Part shown: one piece after another, positions 1 to 7,200 of the stretch
Layout: each line of letters opens with the position of its first letter
How positions within the stretch are numbered: the first letter of the stretch is position 1
DNA from: JACQKT01 sp038063055
GTDB lineage: Bacteria > Patescibacteriota > Minisyncoccia > UBA6257 > 2-01-FULL-56-20
Reading direction: 5' to 3'
Length of the DNA stretch: 21,051 nucleotides
Assembly: GCA_038063055.1 (NCBI GenBank)
Contig: JBBTVY010000015.1
Location: 1-21,051 of the forward strand
Translations under genes and position numbers: made by a program
The notes under the pieces: generated by a model
Seen by the model: the letters and a program-made list of their open reading frames with translations, nothing else
Database searches by the model: none
Told to the model about the DNA's origin: nothing

Positions 1-1
1 C

Positions 2-325
2 AAAGGACAGCAGGTTGTTACCTACGGATTTCCCGGAGATGTTACGGTGGGGCTGAACGAATCTTTCCAGACGCTGACGATGACGGGAAGCGTAGGAAAT
101 ATTGACGGAGTCGCGGGTGGAGACAAATATTACGAGAATATCCCGTTGGTCATTTACACAAATCTTGAAATAAGTCGCGGGAGGTCTGGCTCTCCGCTTT
201 TCTGGAAAGGATACGTCATCGGCCTGACTACTTTTTACGTCGGAGACAACAAAACCACTTCGGGTTCGGTTGCAAGCGATGCGATAATAAAAGGACTTCA
301 GTCAACGGGGTATATTGAGCAATAA
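2..325 (+). CDS. Trypsin-like serine protease, C-terminal fragment
   Basis: Open from the left edge in frame 2, so the N-terminus lies outside the window; the GTG at 47 is internal and not a believable start. The fragment keeps the C-terminal barrel of a chymotrypsin/HtrA-type (S1) peptidase: a V-V-T-Y-G-F-P strand, then the nucleophile loop G-R-S-G-S-P-L-F, which corresponds to the family G-[DN]-S-G-[GS]-P, followed by a V-I-G-L strand. The catalytic His and Asp would be upstream and cannot be checked. Such proteins are usually exported or membrane anchored, which cannot be tested here. It converges on the small minus-strand gene at 384-572. Assignment rests on the Ser loop and the spacing of the strands after it. 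Confidence 0.75.
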   Translation, partial: KGQQVVTYGFPGDVTVGLNESFQTLTMTGSVGNIDGVAGGDKYYENIPLVIYTNLEISRGRSGSPLFWKGYVIGLTTFYVGDNKTTSGSVASDAIIKGLQSTGYIEQ

Positions 326-341
326 TTAATTCCGAACAAAA

Positions 342-367
342 AGCCCTGCGGCGGAAGCCGCAGGGCT
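342..367 (-). terminator. Rho-independent terminator of the 62-aa gene
   Basis: A perfect 11-bp stem (AGCCCTGCGGC at 342-352 with GCCGCAGGGCT at 357-367) closes a GGAA tetraloop. Read on the minus strand it is followed at once by a run of five T (337-341), and it lies 16 bp after the stop codon of the gene at 384-572. Plus-strand reading has no T run after the stem, so it mainly serves the minus-strand gene, though the stem could also help end the protease transcript. Confidence 0.85.
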
Positions 368-383
368 GGGTGAGGGCGGGGGA

Positions 384-572
384 TTAGTCGGCGAGACGCG
401 CGTAGACGCTTTCATTCACCATCTCCTCGGCGATATCTTGCGGTTTACGCGAAGGCTGGTCCTTGACTTGCTTGTCGAAGCTGTTGAGAGCTTCTTCGCG
501 CCCACTTTCTGTCAAGAAGACAATCTCGCCTTGAAGCCAGTTTTTTGCGGCGGTAAAGCTATCTGTTTGCAT
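384..572 (-). CDS. Small hypothetical protein, 62 aa
   Basis: I do not recognise a family. The protein is acidic and soluble with no membrane segment. It has a Trp-containing N-terminal stretch (F-T-A-A-K-N-W-L-Q-G), a middle that could be helical, and a C-terminal part rich in Glu. It is believable as a gene because a consensus ribosome site AGGAGG (578-583) sits 5 nt before the ATG and a textbook terminator (342-367) follows the stop, so it forms a complete single-gene unit. Strong Shine-Dalgarno sites are rare in this window, which sets it apart from its neighbours. The approximately 240 bp upstream are AT-rich and contain a dyad ATTACC-GT-GGTAAT (612-625) that could be an operator; no clear promoter was picked. 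Function unknown. Confidence 0.7.
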   Translation of the reverse strand: MQTDSFTAAKNWLQGEIVFLTESGREEALNSFDKQVKDQPSRKPQDIAEEMVNESVYARLAD

Positions 573-767
573 AAAAACCTCCTCACTTTTACTGAATTCA
601 GCCCTGGAATATTACCGTGGTAATGCTACTGACTATTATTTTAAAACTTTTAAAGCTTATTTCAGCAAAAGTAATGCACAGCGGCGGCGGAAAGGACAAA
701 ATGTCTTTTACTCCGATTCATTTCACTTCCCCTTGCTTTTTAAAAACTCTTTAATCTGGGAATAAAA

Positions 768-797
768 AAATCCCTCCGCTCGAAGGCAGAGGGATTT
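768..797 (-). terminator. Rho-independent terminator of the Cys-rich membrane protein gene
   Basis: Stem AAATCCCTC (768-776) with GAGGGATTT (789-797), extended across one mismatch by a few more pairs to a CGAA-capped loop. On the minus strand the hairpin is followed by a T run (764-770). It lies about 20 bp after the stop of the gene at 816-1013. Confidence 0.8.
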
Positions 798-815
798 CAA
801 TTCCAGTTCTTTATT

Positions 816-1013
816 TTAGCAGCACTTGCACATTCCTTTGCTGATTTTCATAAGACCGCCCGCGAGGACGATTATCGGCCAGGAAACATTCAGAAAATCG
901 CCGCTCACCCAGCCGAGGTTATAGGCGAGAAAGTCCAAGCCGAACAGGATTACCAGCAACGGTATAACTTTGTGATGCACGCAGCCGCATTTCGTTGTTC
1001 CGTCTCCGTTCAT
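816..1013 (-). CDS. Small Cys-rich membrane protein
   Basis: From the chosen start the protein is 65 aa. A short N-terminus holding the metal-type motif C-G-C-V-H-H is followed by two hydrophobic segments (roughly residues 16-32 and 42-54) and a C-terminal tail ending C-K-C-C. Two Cys clusters, both likely on the same side of the membrane, suggest metal or redox binding; that is inference. An in-frame ATG at 1053-1055 would add 14 residues, but a TATAAT box lies directly before it (1058-1063), so transcription probably begins at or after that codon; the shorter start also places the Cys motif near the N-terminus. Neither start has a Shine-Dalgarno site. Small two-helix proteins with a K-G-M-C-x-C-C tail are, to my knowledge, common unnamed proteins in Parcubacteria. 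It has its own terminator. Confidence 0.6.
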   Translation of the reverse strand: MNGDGTTKCGCVHHKVIPLLVILFGLDFLAYNLGWVSGDFLNVSWPIIVLAGGLMKISKGMCKCC

Positions 1014-1057
1014 TTGTTTTTTTGGATAATTTTGCCCGACCTTTGCGATTATCATTG

Positions 1058-1063
1058 ATTATA
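1058..1063 (-). promoter_or_regulatory. Candidate -10 box (TATAAT) for the Cys-rich membrane protein gene
   Basis: On the minus strand the sequence reads TTATGTTATAATCA, with a consensus TATAAT. No good -35 is seen at 16-18 nt upstream. Its position decides between the two possible starts of the gene at 816-1013. Confidence 0.4.
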
Positions 1064-1112
1064 ACATAAGCCCGGGCAGTTTTGGCCGGTAGTCCCGACA
1101 ATAATAGATTTT

Positions 1113-1550
1113 TTATATGAATTCCTTCATTTCGCGGCGGGCGTCGCGTTTTTTGATTACTTCGCGTTTGTCTGATTTTTTGCGGCTGCGGCCAAGACCG
1201 AGCTCGAGCTTGATGAATCCCTTTTTTACGTAAGCCCGGAGGGGCACGAGTGAAAAAGATTTTTGCCGGAGTTTGCCGTACAAAGATTTTATTTCGCTTT
1301 TGTGAAGCAAAAGGCGCCGCGAACGGTCCGCCCGGTAATCGTCTGGGACGTTTTTCGGCTGGTACGGCGGAATCGAAGCATTGACAAGCAAAAACTCGCC
1401 GCCTTTCGGCACGGCGTAGCTCGACGCCAGATTAAGCCGCCCGTTTTTGGCGCTTTTAACCTCCTGCCCATTTAGTTCCACGCCCGCTTCCAGGGTTTCA
1501 ACAATGTCGTAATCAAAGCGCGCGCGTCTGTTTTCAGCTATGTTTTTCAT
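1113..1550 (-). CDS. smpB: SsrA-binding protein SmpB
   Basis: A 145-residue protein, the normal SmpB length. SmpB binds tmRNA and brings it to ribosomes stalled on broken mRNAs, filling the codon-anticodon space for trans-translation. Family landmarks are clear: N-I-A-E-N-R-R-A-R-F-D-Y at the N-terminus, the oligonucleotide-binding core with G-V-E-L-N-G-Q-E-V-K-S and a long basic C-terminal tail (G-R-S-R-K-K-S-D-K-R, then K-K-R-D-A-R-R-E) that becomes helical in the decoding centre. It is transcribed divergently from argS across an AT-rich gap; a possible TAAAAT -10 lies at 1563-1568 but there is no Shine-Dalgarno site. No tmRNA gene is visible in this window. Confidence 0.96.
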   Translation of the reverse strand: MKNIAENRRARFDYDIVETLEAGVELNGQEVKSAKNGRLNLASSYAVPKGGEFLLVNASIPPYQPKNVPDDYRADRSRRLLLHKSEIKSLYGKLRQKSFSLVPLRAYVKKGFIKLELGLGRSRKKSDKREVIKKRDARREMKEFI

Positions 1551-1575
1551 GGAATTATTTTCATTTTAACCCATA

Positions 1576-1711
1576 CCCCATAGGAAATGAAATATTTTTT
1601 GCGGATACTAATTCTAATCTTTAAATTATGAATAACGCTATTTTTATGAGTAATATTATTAAATTGTCGGCTCAAAAATATTTTTATATTTTTTCGCTAT
1701 TTCCTACGGGG
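1576..1711. repeat. 13-bp inverted repeats bounding an AT-rich segment
   Basis: CCCCATAGGAAAT (1576-1588) and ATTTCCTACGGGG (1699-1711) are inverted copies with one mismatch, about 110 bp apart, in the smpB-argS divergent gap. The segment between them is strongly AT-rich and has no believable ORF. No target-site duplication is evident on its flanks. It could be a degenerate miniature element or paired regulatory arms. Confidence 0.4.
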
Positions 1712-1724
1712 CACGAACATTACG

Positions 1725-1753
1725 TTGTCAGAAGCCGTTTTTTCAAGTATCTT
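1725..1753 (+). promoter_or_regulatory. Candidate promoter of the argS operon
   Basis: TTGTCA (1725-1730) and TATCTT (1748-1753) are separated by 17 bp, a good housekeeping-sigma arrangement. The predicted transcript start would be near 1760, only about 14 nt before the argS ATG at 1774, so the leader is very short. That fits the lack of a ribosome-binding site. Confidence 0.5.
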
Positions 1754-1773
1754 TAGAATCAATACGGTAATTT

Positions 1774-3504
1774 ATGAGGAAAAAACTGGAATCAATTTTA
1801 AGAAGGGCCATCGGCAAGGGAGTCGAAATATCCACTCCGGAAAGCGAAAAATTCGGACATTATTCCACCAATGCCGCGCTCAAGCTCGCGAAAGTAAAAA
1901 AAGCCGCCCCGCACAAGCTGGGCGAGCCTCGCCCTGTCGGGCGAGAAAATCCGCTCAAATTGGCGGGCGAATTGGTTTCCAAAATAGAAAAATGCGCCCC
2001 GAAAGATTTTTTCGAAAGGATAGAAATCGCCGCGCCGGGTTTCATAAATTTTCACATTTCCAAAAATGTTCTTCGTCAGGAACTGTTTTTAATATCGAGG
2101 CAAAAAGAAAAATACGGCCGCAGCGACGCGGGCAGAGGTAAAAAAATCATCATAGAATATTCCTCGCCGAACGTGGCCAAGCCGATGCACGTCGGCCATC
2201 TAAGAAGCACCATTATCGGCGACTCTTTGGCGAACATCTATGAATTCCTCGGATATAAAGTAGTGCGCTGGAATTACGTCGGCGACTGGGGAACGCAGTT
2301 CGGAAAATTGATTGCCGCCTATAAACGCTGGGGCAATAAAGCTGAAATTGAAAAGTCGCCGATCAAGGAACTACTTTCACTTTACGTGAGATTTCATAAA
2401 GAAGAATCGGAAAATCCGGTTTTTGCCAATGAAGGCAGAGGAGAATTTATGAAACTCGAAAGCGGCGACGCCGGAAATAAAAAACTATGGTACTGGTTCA
2501 GAGTCGAATCGATTAAGGAGTTTAAAAAGATTTACGGATTGCTCGGCGTAAAATTCGACATAACACTCGGCGAATCTTTTTTCGAGCCGGTTTTGAAATC
2601 CCTTATTGAGCGCATATACGCCAGAAAAATAGCACAAGAAAGCGAGGGAGCGTTGATAATTCCGCTTGAAAAATATGGATTGCCTCCGGCGTTAATACAA
2701 AAATCCGACGAATCAAGTTTGTATTTAACGCGCGACATTGCCAGTTTGGAATACCGGCTGAAAAAATACAAACCATTTGAAATAATTTATGTTGTCTCAA
2801 ACGAACAAACCTTGCATTTTGAACAGCTTTTCGCGGCGGCGGAGATAGTACGCCTTAAAAAGGCGAAACTCGCCCATGTTAAATTCGGATTGGTTTTGGG
2901 CGAGAAGGGCAAAAAACTGTCCACTCGGAGCGGCGACACCGTCCAGCTCGAAGAATTGCTCCGAAAAAGCGTTGATTTGGCGAGGAAAATCGTCAGAGAA
3001 AAAAATCCCAAGTTGAGTGCCAAAGAAAAAGAGGCGATTGCCGAAGCCGTAGGGATAGGCGCAGTCAAATACAACGACCTCAAAGAAAACCGTCTTTCCG
3101 ACATATCTTTCGATTGGAACAAAATGCTCGATTTTTCGGGAGACAGCGCGCCGTATCTTCAATACACGCGCGCCCGGCTGAAAAGTATTTTACGGAAAGC
3201 CAGAATTACCAAAAAAGCATACTTGGAATTTCTTGGCGACGATATCGAGATGTCAATTATAAGAAAATTGGCCGAGTTTCCCGAGGTCGTGCGCCGGAGC
3301 GCCGAGATTCTTATGACAAACAACATCGCCAAATATCTTTATGAGCTCGCCAACCTCGCAAACAAATATTACGAATCAACGCCTATTCTTAAAGACGAAA
3401 ACGCGCCTAGGCGGAACGCACGGCTGGTTCTGATAGATTCAGCCGCTTCAATCATGAAAAGCGGGCTCGGACTTCTTGGAATAAAAGCGCCGGAAAAAAT
3501 TTAG
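1774..3504 (+). CDS. argS: Arginine--tRNA ligase
   Basis: A 576-residue class I aminoacyl-tRNA synthetase that charges tRNA-Arg. Visible parts are an N-terminal additional domain that contacts the tRNA D-loop (about 1-110), the catalytic Rossmann fold with S-P-N-V-A-K-P-M-H-V-G-H (HIGH motif at 139-142), the KMSK equivalent K-L-S-T-R-S-G-D (381-387), and the DALR-type anticodon-binding helical domain containing A-P-Y-L-Q-Y-T-R-A-R. ArgS of this clade lacks a strict KMSKS, as seen here. Residues about 45-59 are an insertion not expected in the family and coincide with a palindrome (listed separately). First gene of a tight operon: the MazG-like gene starts 6 nt after its stop. Confidence 0.97.
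   Translation: MRKKLESILRRAIGKGVEISTPESEKFGHYSTNAALKLAKVKKAAPHKLGEPRPVGRENPLKLAGELVSKIEKCAPKDFFERIEIAAPGFINFHISKNVLRQELFLISRQKEKYGRSDAGRGKKIIIEYSSPNVAKPMHVGHLRSTIIGDSLANIYEFLGYKVVRWNYVGDWGTQFGKLIAAYKRWGNKAEIEKSPIKELLSLYVRFHKEESENPVFANEGRGEFMKLESGDAGNKKLWYWFRVESIKEFKKIYGLLGVKFDITLGESFFEPVLKSLIERIYARKIAQESEGALIIPLEKYGLPPALIQKSDESSLYLTRDIASLEYRLKKYKPFEIIYVVSNEQTLHFEQLFAAAEIVRLKKAKLAHVKFGLVLGEKGKKLSTRSGDTVQLEELLRKSVDLARKIVREKNPKLSAKEKEAIAEAVGIGAVKYNDLKENRLSDISFDWNKMLDFSGDSAPYLQYTRARLKSILRKARITKKAYLEFLGDDIEMSIIRKLAEFPEVVRRSAEILMTNNIAKYLYELANLANKYYESTPILKDENAPRRNARLVLIDSAASIMKSGLGLLGIKAPEKI
1920..1945 (+). repeat. Palindromic element in frame inside argS
   Basis: GGGCGAG (1920-1926), CTCGCCC (1928-1934) and GGGCGAG (1939-1945) form alternative hairpins; the second pair has 7-bp arms around TGTC. 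It encodes the stretch G-E-P-R-P-V-G-R-E in the N-terminal domain, where ArgS normally runs directly from the N-A-A-L-K-L-A-K helix to N-P-L-x-x-A-x-E-L. The reading frame is kept. Confidence 0.6.
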
Positions 3505-3510
3505 TGGCAG

Positions 3511-3813
3511 ATGAAATACAACAAACTTGTTCGGGATAAAATTCCGGAATACATAAAAAATAAAGGCGGAGCGCCGATAACGCACGTTGCAAACGACGCG
3601 GAGTATTGGGAAAAGTTGAAGGAAAAACTTTTTGAAGAAACAAGCGAATTTAACAAAGAGGAGAGCGCGGAGGAGCTTGCGGATGTTTTGGAAGTTATCG
3701 AGGCAATACTCGCTTACAAGGGATTCAGCAAAGAGGAAATCGAAAGCGTGAAAAACAAAAAGGCGGAAGAAAGGGGGAAATTCAACAAGAGAATAATTTT
3801 GGACGAGTCCTGA
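3511..3813 (+). CDS. MazG-like all-alpha NTP pyrophosphohydrolase
   Basis: A 100-residue protein of the MazG/HisE-like all-alpha NTP-PPase superfamily (the house-cleaning branch that opens with Y-N-K-L-V-R-D-K-I-P). Magnesium ligands are seen as the two-helix pattern L-F-E-E-T-S-E-F (E-E-x-x-E, about residues 42-46) and E-E-L-A-D-V-L-E-V (E-x-x-D, about 55-58). Family members split non-canonical or damaged nucleoside triphosphates into monophosphate and pyrophosphate; the substrate here is unknown. It sits 6 nt after argS and 5 nt before the NUDIX gene, so it is co-transcribed with two tRNA synthetases. No ribosome-binding site is seen, consistent with translational coupling. Confidence 0.88.
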   Translation: MKYNKLVRDKIPEYIKNKGGAPITHVANDAEYWEKLKEKLFEETSEFNKEESAEELADVLEVIEAILAYKGFSKEEIESVKNKKAEERGKFNKRIILDES

Positions 3814-3818
3814 ATCCG

Positions 3819-4283
3819 ATGCCGGAAAAATTCAAACCAAAACCAGGACAGACAGATTATACCAACGCGCGTTGGGCGCCAGTTGTGAATTGCATCGTAA
3901 GGCACGGAGACAAAATTCTGATTGTCAAAAGAAGCTCCGATTTGAGATTTTATCCCGGCTTATGGAACGGAATCGGAGGATTTCTCGACGACGAAAAAAG
4001 CCTTGAAGAAAAAGTCAAAGAAGAGCTTGGGGAAGAAATCGGGCTGAGGGAAGAAGAAATAATTTCCATTAAACTCGGCGAAGTGTTTGATTTCGACGAC
4101 CCAGCTATCGGAAAAACGTGGGTTACGCACCCGGTGCTTGTGGATGCCGCAACGGACAGAGTGGTTCTTGACTGGGAAGCGCAGGAGTATAAATGGGTAA
4201 AACCGGAAGAGTTGAAAAATTTCGAAACTGCAGCCGGATTTTTGAGAACGGTCGAAAACTTTTTTAATTTGAAGGAAAGCTGA
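3819..4283 (+). CDS. NUDIX hydrolase
   Basis: A 154-residue single NUDIX domain. After strands carrying V-V-N-C-I-V-R-H-G-D-K-I-L-I-V-K-R comes the Nudix helix G-G-F-L-D-D-E-K-S-L-E-E-K then K-E-E-L-G-E-E-I-G-L. The metal-binding E-E-L-x-E-E glutamates are present, but the canonical Arg of REUXEE and the first Glu of the box are not in their strict positions, so the motif is slightly relaxed. The family hydrolyses nucleoside diphosphates linked to another group (damaged NTPs, dinucleotide polyphosphates, sugar nucleotides); the substrate cannot be read from the sequence. Third gene of the argS-ileS operon, 15 nt before ileS. Diadenosine polyphosphates are by-products of tRNA synthetases, so a role beside them is plausible but only inferred. 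Confidence 0.9.
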   Translation: MPEKFKPKPGQTDYTNARWAPVVNCIVRHGDKILIVKRSSDLRFYPGLWNGIGGFLDDEKSLEEKVKEELGEEIGLREEEIISIKLGEVFDFDDPAIGKTWVTHPVLVDAATDRVVLDWEAQEYKWVKPEELKNFETAAGFLRTVENFFNLKES

Positions 4284-4298
4284 TACTATAAATAGGAA

Positions 4299-7200
4299 AT
4301 GTCAGATGATAAATCGCTGAATCTTCCGCAGGAAGAGGAAAAAATCCTCGAATTCTGGAAAAGGAACAAGATTTTCGAAAAAAGCTTGGCCCTTCGACAA
4401 GCTCAGGGTAAAAAACCTTTTGTTTTTTACGAAGGGCCGCCGTACGCAAACGGAAAACCTGGAATACATCACGTTCTAGCGAGAATTTACAAAGATATAA
4501 TTCTCCGCTACAAATCCATGCGCGGATTTTACGTTCCCCGTAAAGCGGGCTGGGACACGCATGGATTGCCGGTAGAGATAGCCGCCGAAAAAGCGCTTGG
4601 ACTCAAATCGAAAAAAGACATAGAAAAATTCGGAATCGAGCGCTTCAACGAAGAGGCGAGAAAAGCGGTCTGGATTTACAAAAACGAATGGGAAAATCTG
4701 ACCGAGAGGATAGGATACTGGCTCGACCTCAAAAACGCTTACATCACTTGCTCAAGCGATTACATAGAAACGCTCTGGTGGGTGCTGGCTCGGATATGGA
4801 AGCGTGGTTTGCTCAAAAAAGCGCATAAAGTCGTTCCGTGGTGTCCCAGATGCGGAACCGCGCTTTCTTCGCACGAACTGGCGCAGGGGTACAAGGAAGT
4901 CGAAGATACGTCGGTTTACGTTAAGTTCAAACTGAAGCCAGGGCAAAAAATCGCCCTTCGGCAAGCTCAGGGTAAAGCAATTTCTTTTACTACTGACGAC
5001 AAGACTTACGTTCTTTCTTGGACAACAACTCCCTGGACTTTGCCCGGCAACGTGGCGCTGGCGGTTGGCAAGAATATTAAATATGTAATAACAGTCCGCG
5101 AAATAGACGGGCGCAAAGAATCATGGATTATCGCCGAAGAAATTCATAAAAAGCCAGCGAGCGTGTCAGAATACCAGGCAGAGTTTATTGATAGGGGTGG
5201 TTTTAAGGCATATTTACCCGAAGTTGTAACAGGTAAAAATTTAATCGGCTTACAATACGAGCCACTCTTCGACATACCGAAACTGCAAAACGAAAAATCG
5301 CACAAAATTTACGGCGCCGATTTCGTTACAACCGAAGACGGAACCGGGGTTGTCCATACGGCGGTTATGTACGGAGAGGACGACTACGAACTCGGAAAAA
5401 AAGAAAAATTGCCGCAGCATCATACTGTCGATGAAGAAGGAAAGTTTACGAAAGAAGTAAAAGGGTTTGATGGAATGGCGGTGAAATCGAAAGAAACGGA
5501 AGAAAAAATTTTCGATTATCTCAAAAAGAAAAATTACCTTTTAAAAACGGAAAATTACACCCACGAATATCCTTTCTGTTGGCGTTGCGGTTCAAGAGTG
5601 ATTTATTACGCGAGAACGTCATGGTTTATCGCCATGGGCAAGCTCAGAAACAATCTGCTCAAGTCCAACAAAACGATAAACTGGGTGCCGGCGCACGTAA
5701 AAGACGGCAGGTTCGGCGAATGGCTGAGAGAGGCCAAGGACTGGAACCTTTCACGCGAGCGCTACTGGGGGGCGCCAATGCCGGTATGGGAATGCGGCAA
5801 ATGTCTGGCTTCGCCAGATCTCGCGGAGCGAGACGCCTATGAAGTAATCGGTAGCTTGGAAGAACTCAAAGAAAAAGCGGTCAGGAGAAACGAATTTTTC
5901 TTTTTGAGGCACGGCCAAGCCGAAAACAACGCAAAGAAAGTATGCGCTCCTTCAAGAGACGTCAAAAAACATACTTCGCATTTAACGGCGAAAGGCAAAG
6001 AAGACGTCATAAAAATTGCACAAATTATCGCAAAAAAGAAGATTGATTTGATTGTTTCATCGCCACTCGTCAGAACCCGGGAAACCGCGAAGATAATCCA
6101 ATCGATAACGCGGACGAAAATAATTTATAACAAAGAACTAGTTGATATAAATCCGGGGATATTTTTGTGGAAACCAGAAAGTCAGCACAATGCTTATTTT
6201 AAAAATGAACTTCAAAAATTCGATACTCCTCCGCCTAATGGCGAAAGCTGTAATGACGCCAAGCGGCGAATGGCAAAAACATTTTCTGAAATAAATGAGA
6301 AGTTTAATAATAAAAGAATCTTAATTGTCGGCCACGGCCACCCTTTATGGCTTCTTAAGGGGGCATTGGAAGGTCTTTCCAATGAAGAAATACTTAAGAC
6401 TCCATACCCTGAAAACGCGAAATTGTATCAAATAGACACCAGAACATTGCCTTTGGACGGCGCGGGAAATCTTGATTTGCACCGGCCTTACGTCGACGAA
6501 ATATACCTTCGCTGTTCGAAATGCAATAAAGAAATGAATAGAATAAAAGAAGTCGCCGACGTCTGGTTCGATTCCGGCGCCATGCCCTTCGCGCAAGGCC
6601 ATTGGCCTTTCGCTCAAAATCAAAAATCAAAAATAAAAAATAAAAAATCACCTACAGATTATCCGGCCGATTATATCTGCGAAGCGATGGACCAGACGCG
6701 CGGCTGGTTTTACACTCTGCTTTCCGTGGCGACAGCCCTTGGCTACGAAGCGCCTTATAAAAATGTAATTTCACTCGGGCTTATCAATGACAAATTCGGG
6801 CAAAAGATGTCGAAGTCAAAAGGCAATATCGTTGACCCTTGGGAAGTCATCAAAAAATACGGGGTAGACTCGGTGCGTTGGTATTTTTACACGGCTACGC
6901 CGCCCGGAGAACCGAAAAATTTCGATGAAAATGAAATCGCCAAAGCATACCGCAAATTCCATCTGATTTTCTGGAATTCGGTTGTGTTTTATAAGACATA
7001 TGCCAAACAAACGGCTGGTGGCGGAAAAAAAGTTACAAGCAGCAATGTTTTGGACAAATGGATTTTGGCAAGATTGAACGAAACAATCGCGGCGGCCACA
7101 GTTAGTTTGGAAAAGTATCAGGTAAGGGAAGCGGCATTGGCGATAGAAAGTTTCCTTGATGATTTATCGCGTTGGTACATAAGACGCTCACGCCGGAGAT

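Noticed and set aside
1551..1773. tmRNA gene next to smpB
   Set aside because: The gap is AT-rich, lacks a tRNA-Ala-like end and a tag reading frame, and is too short for a usual tmRNA.
3511..3813. MazG-like gene as part of a toxin-antitoxin pair
   Set aside because: No MazE/MazF-like partner; its neighbours are argS and a NUDIX gene.
5880..6472. Phosphatase in ileS as a false fusion by frameshift or misassembly
   Set aside because: The frame is open without interruption on both sides, IleS motifs resume exactly at the expected place, and the same junction appears in the second fragment at the right edge.
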